From NCBI GenBank assembly GCA_033764095.1, contig JANRJF010000255.1, forward strand, positions 1 to 64,000: a DNA stretch of 64,000 nt, in the 5' to 3' direction. This document shows positions 63,436 to 64,000 of the stretch, in pieces. The stretch comes from JBDTMT01 sp033764095. GTDB lineage: Bacteria; Desulfobacterota; Binatia; HRBIN30; CADEER01. Below the pieces are notes generated by a model. It saw nothing but the letters and a program-made list of their open reading frames with translations. It was not told the DNA's origin and did no database searches. Numbering within the stretch: position 1 is the stretch's first letter; every line of letters starts with the position of its first letter. The position numbers and the translations under genes were made by a program.

Positions 63436-64000
63436 TCAGTTGCGCCGACGGACCCAGAGCAGCAGTGCCGGCAGCAGCAGGAGGGCAGCGGCTGAACCGT
63501 TGCTCTCGCGCGGCGAAACGACATTGCAGCCGTCGTCGTTGTCGGTCGGCGTGCGCACACCGATCGTCGGCGTGCGCGTCACCGTGTGCGTCGCCGTCGG
63601 CGGCACCGTCGAGGTGATTGTCGCCGTCGCGGTCGGCGTCCCCGGTCCGGACGTGTCGGTCGCGGTGGCGGTGGCCGTCGGCGTTCCCGGCCCGAAGGTA
63701 TCGGTCGGAGTGGCCGTCGCGGTCGACGTGGCTTCCGTCGGCGGGGTGTCCGTCGGCGTGGCAGTCGCGGTCGCCGTAACTGGAGGCGTCGAGGTGACCG
63801 TCGGCGTTGCCGTCGGCAGCTGATCCACGATGACGATCGAGCCCCCGCGCGTGACGACTGGGATCTCCTGTCCCTCCTCGTCGCCGAGGAAGGGCGACTC
63901 GATTTCCAGCGCCACCGTGCCGGTCGGCACGCCCGGCTTGATCAGGAAGTCGCAGGTCGCAAGGTCACCGTTGCCGAGCGGCGGCAGCGGATCGGGCGTC
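63436..64000 (-). CDS. Surface protein with TP-rich linker and C-terminal Cys-TM-Arg anchor (5' end outside window)
   Basis: The frame is open to the right edge, so the N terminus is missing. The visible part begins with a beta-domain tail (LATCDFLIKPGVPTGTVALEIESPF, then GGSIVIV) that recalls cohesin-like domains. About 90 residues of TATATPTDT-type linker follow. The C terminus reads DNDDGCNVV, a spacer, SAAALLLLPALLLWV and RRRN: cysteine, hydrophobic helix and basic tail, as in MYXO-CTERM-type sorting signals. The protein is probably anchored at the cell surface and then released or lipidated at Cys. Confidence 0.8.
   Translation of the reverse strand, partial: TPDPLPPLGNGDLATCDFLIKPGVPTGTVALEIESPFLGDEEGQEIPVVTRGGSIVIVDQLPTATPTVTSTPPVTATATATPTDTPPTEATSTATATPTDTFGPGTPTATATATDTSGPGTPTATATITSTVPPTATHTVTRTPTIGVRTPTDNDDGCNVVSPRESNGSAAALLLLPALLLWVRRRN
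63545..63820 (-). repeat. Low-complexity DNA encoding the T/A/P linker of the surface protein
   Basis: Imperfect repeats of codons for TATATPTDT-like units, including a duplicated GPGTPTATATATDTS/T segment. Same style as the linker at 16415-16728. It is coding, not a CRISPR or satellite. Confidence 0.85.

Overview
This window is chromosomal DNA from a very GC-rich bacterium. One hand-counted 60-base line at 33001 is about 73% G+C. The gene content suggests an uncultured Deltaproteobacteria-like lineage; the best guess is Desulfobacterota_B/Binatota ('Candidatus Binatia'). The clues are a sigma-54 activator paired with a Ser/Thr kinase-ATPase, CarD next to ispD, Etf plus a membrane Fe-S quinone oxidoreductase, a C-terminal Cys-TM-Arg sorting tail, and secreted proteins with long T/A/P linkers. 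The taxonomy is an inference. No tRNA, rRNA, CRISPR array or intact IS element was recognised.

Region by region: (1) 1-6.4 kb holds a large kinase/AAA protein and a sigma-54 activator with an altered GAFTGA loop, divergent from a small Cys-rich secreted protein that has a sigma-54-like promoter. (2) 6.5-11 kb holds a geranylgeranyl-reductase-like flavoprotein followed by a tight trio: a Tat-exported protein with a LigA-like helical segment, an unrecognised protein, and a secreted subtilisin. (3) 11-15.3 kb is a CreD/CreB/CreC-type envelope-stress operon with an extra membrane protein. (4) 15.4-18.7 kb holds a PPOX protein, a secreted Zn-phospholipase-like protein and a HEAT-repeat protein.

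(5) 18.7-28.3 kb is a lower-GC island (one hand-counted line at 22741 is about 53% G+C). It carries an AAA signalling ATPase, a divergent ACP / ketoacyl synthase / desaturase operon, a GNAT-fold N-acyl-amino-acid or autoinducer-synthase-like enzyme, and a membrane histidine kinase. This looks like a complete cassette for making and sensing a fatty-acyl signal, and it is the most interesting system in the window.

(6) 28.3-42 kb is housekeeping: CarD, IspD, LarE, CysK, a GT9 glycosyltransferase, an amidohydrolase, MtnA, PanD/PanC/PanB with a deoxynucleoside kinase, a NagZ-like enzyme, SmpB, an M24 peptidase with a tiny lipoprotein, and an RNase Z-like hydrolase. (7) 42-51.6 kb is a long plus-strand run of overlapping genes: PPOX, lipoprotein, BolA, two alpha/beta hydrolases, a luciferase-like monooxygenase, an FAD oxidoreductase, and a three-polypeptide acyl-CoA carboxylase whose alpha subunit is split. 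(8) 51.6-59 kb holds a formyltransferase-like protein, an N-formylglutamate amidohydrolase-like protein, dienelactone hydrolase, an IclR regulator, EtfBA, and a convergent Etf:quinone Fe-S oxidoreductase. Together with the carboxylase this suggests fatty-acid, branched-chain or terpenoid catabolism. (9) 59-64 kb holds two tandem paralogous secreted proteins, a UDP-sugar dehydrogenase, and the 3' part of a surface protein with a TP-rich linker and a C-terminal anchor.
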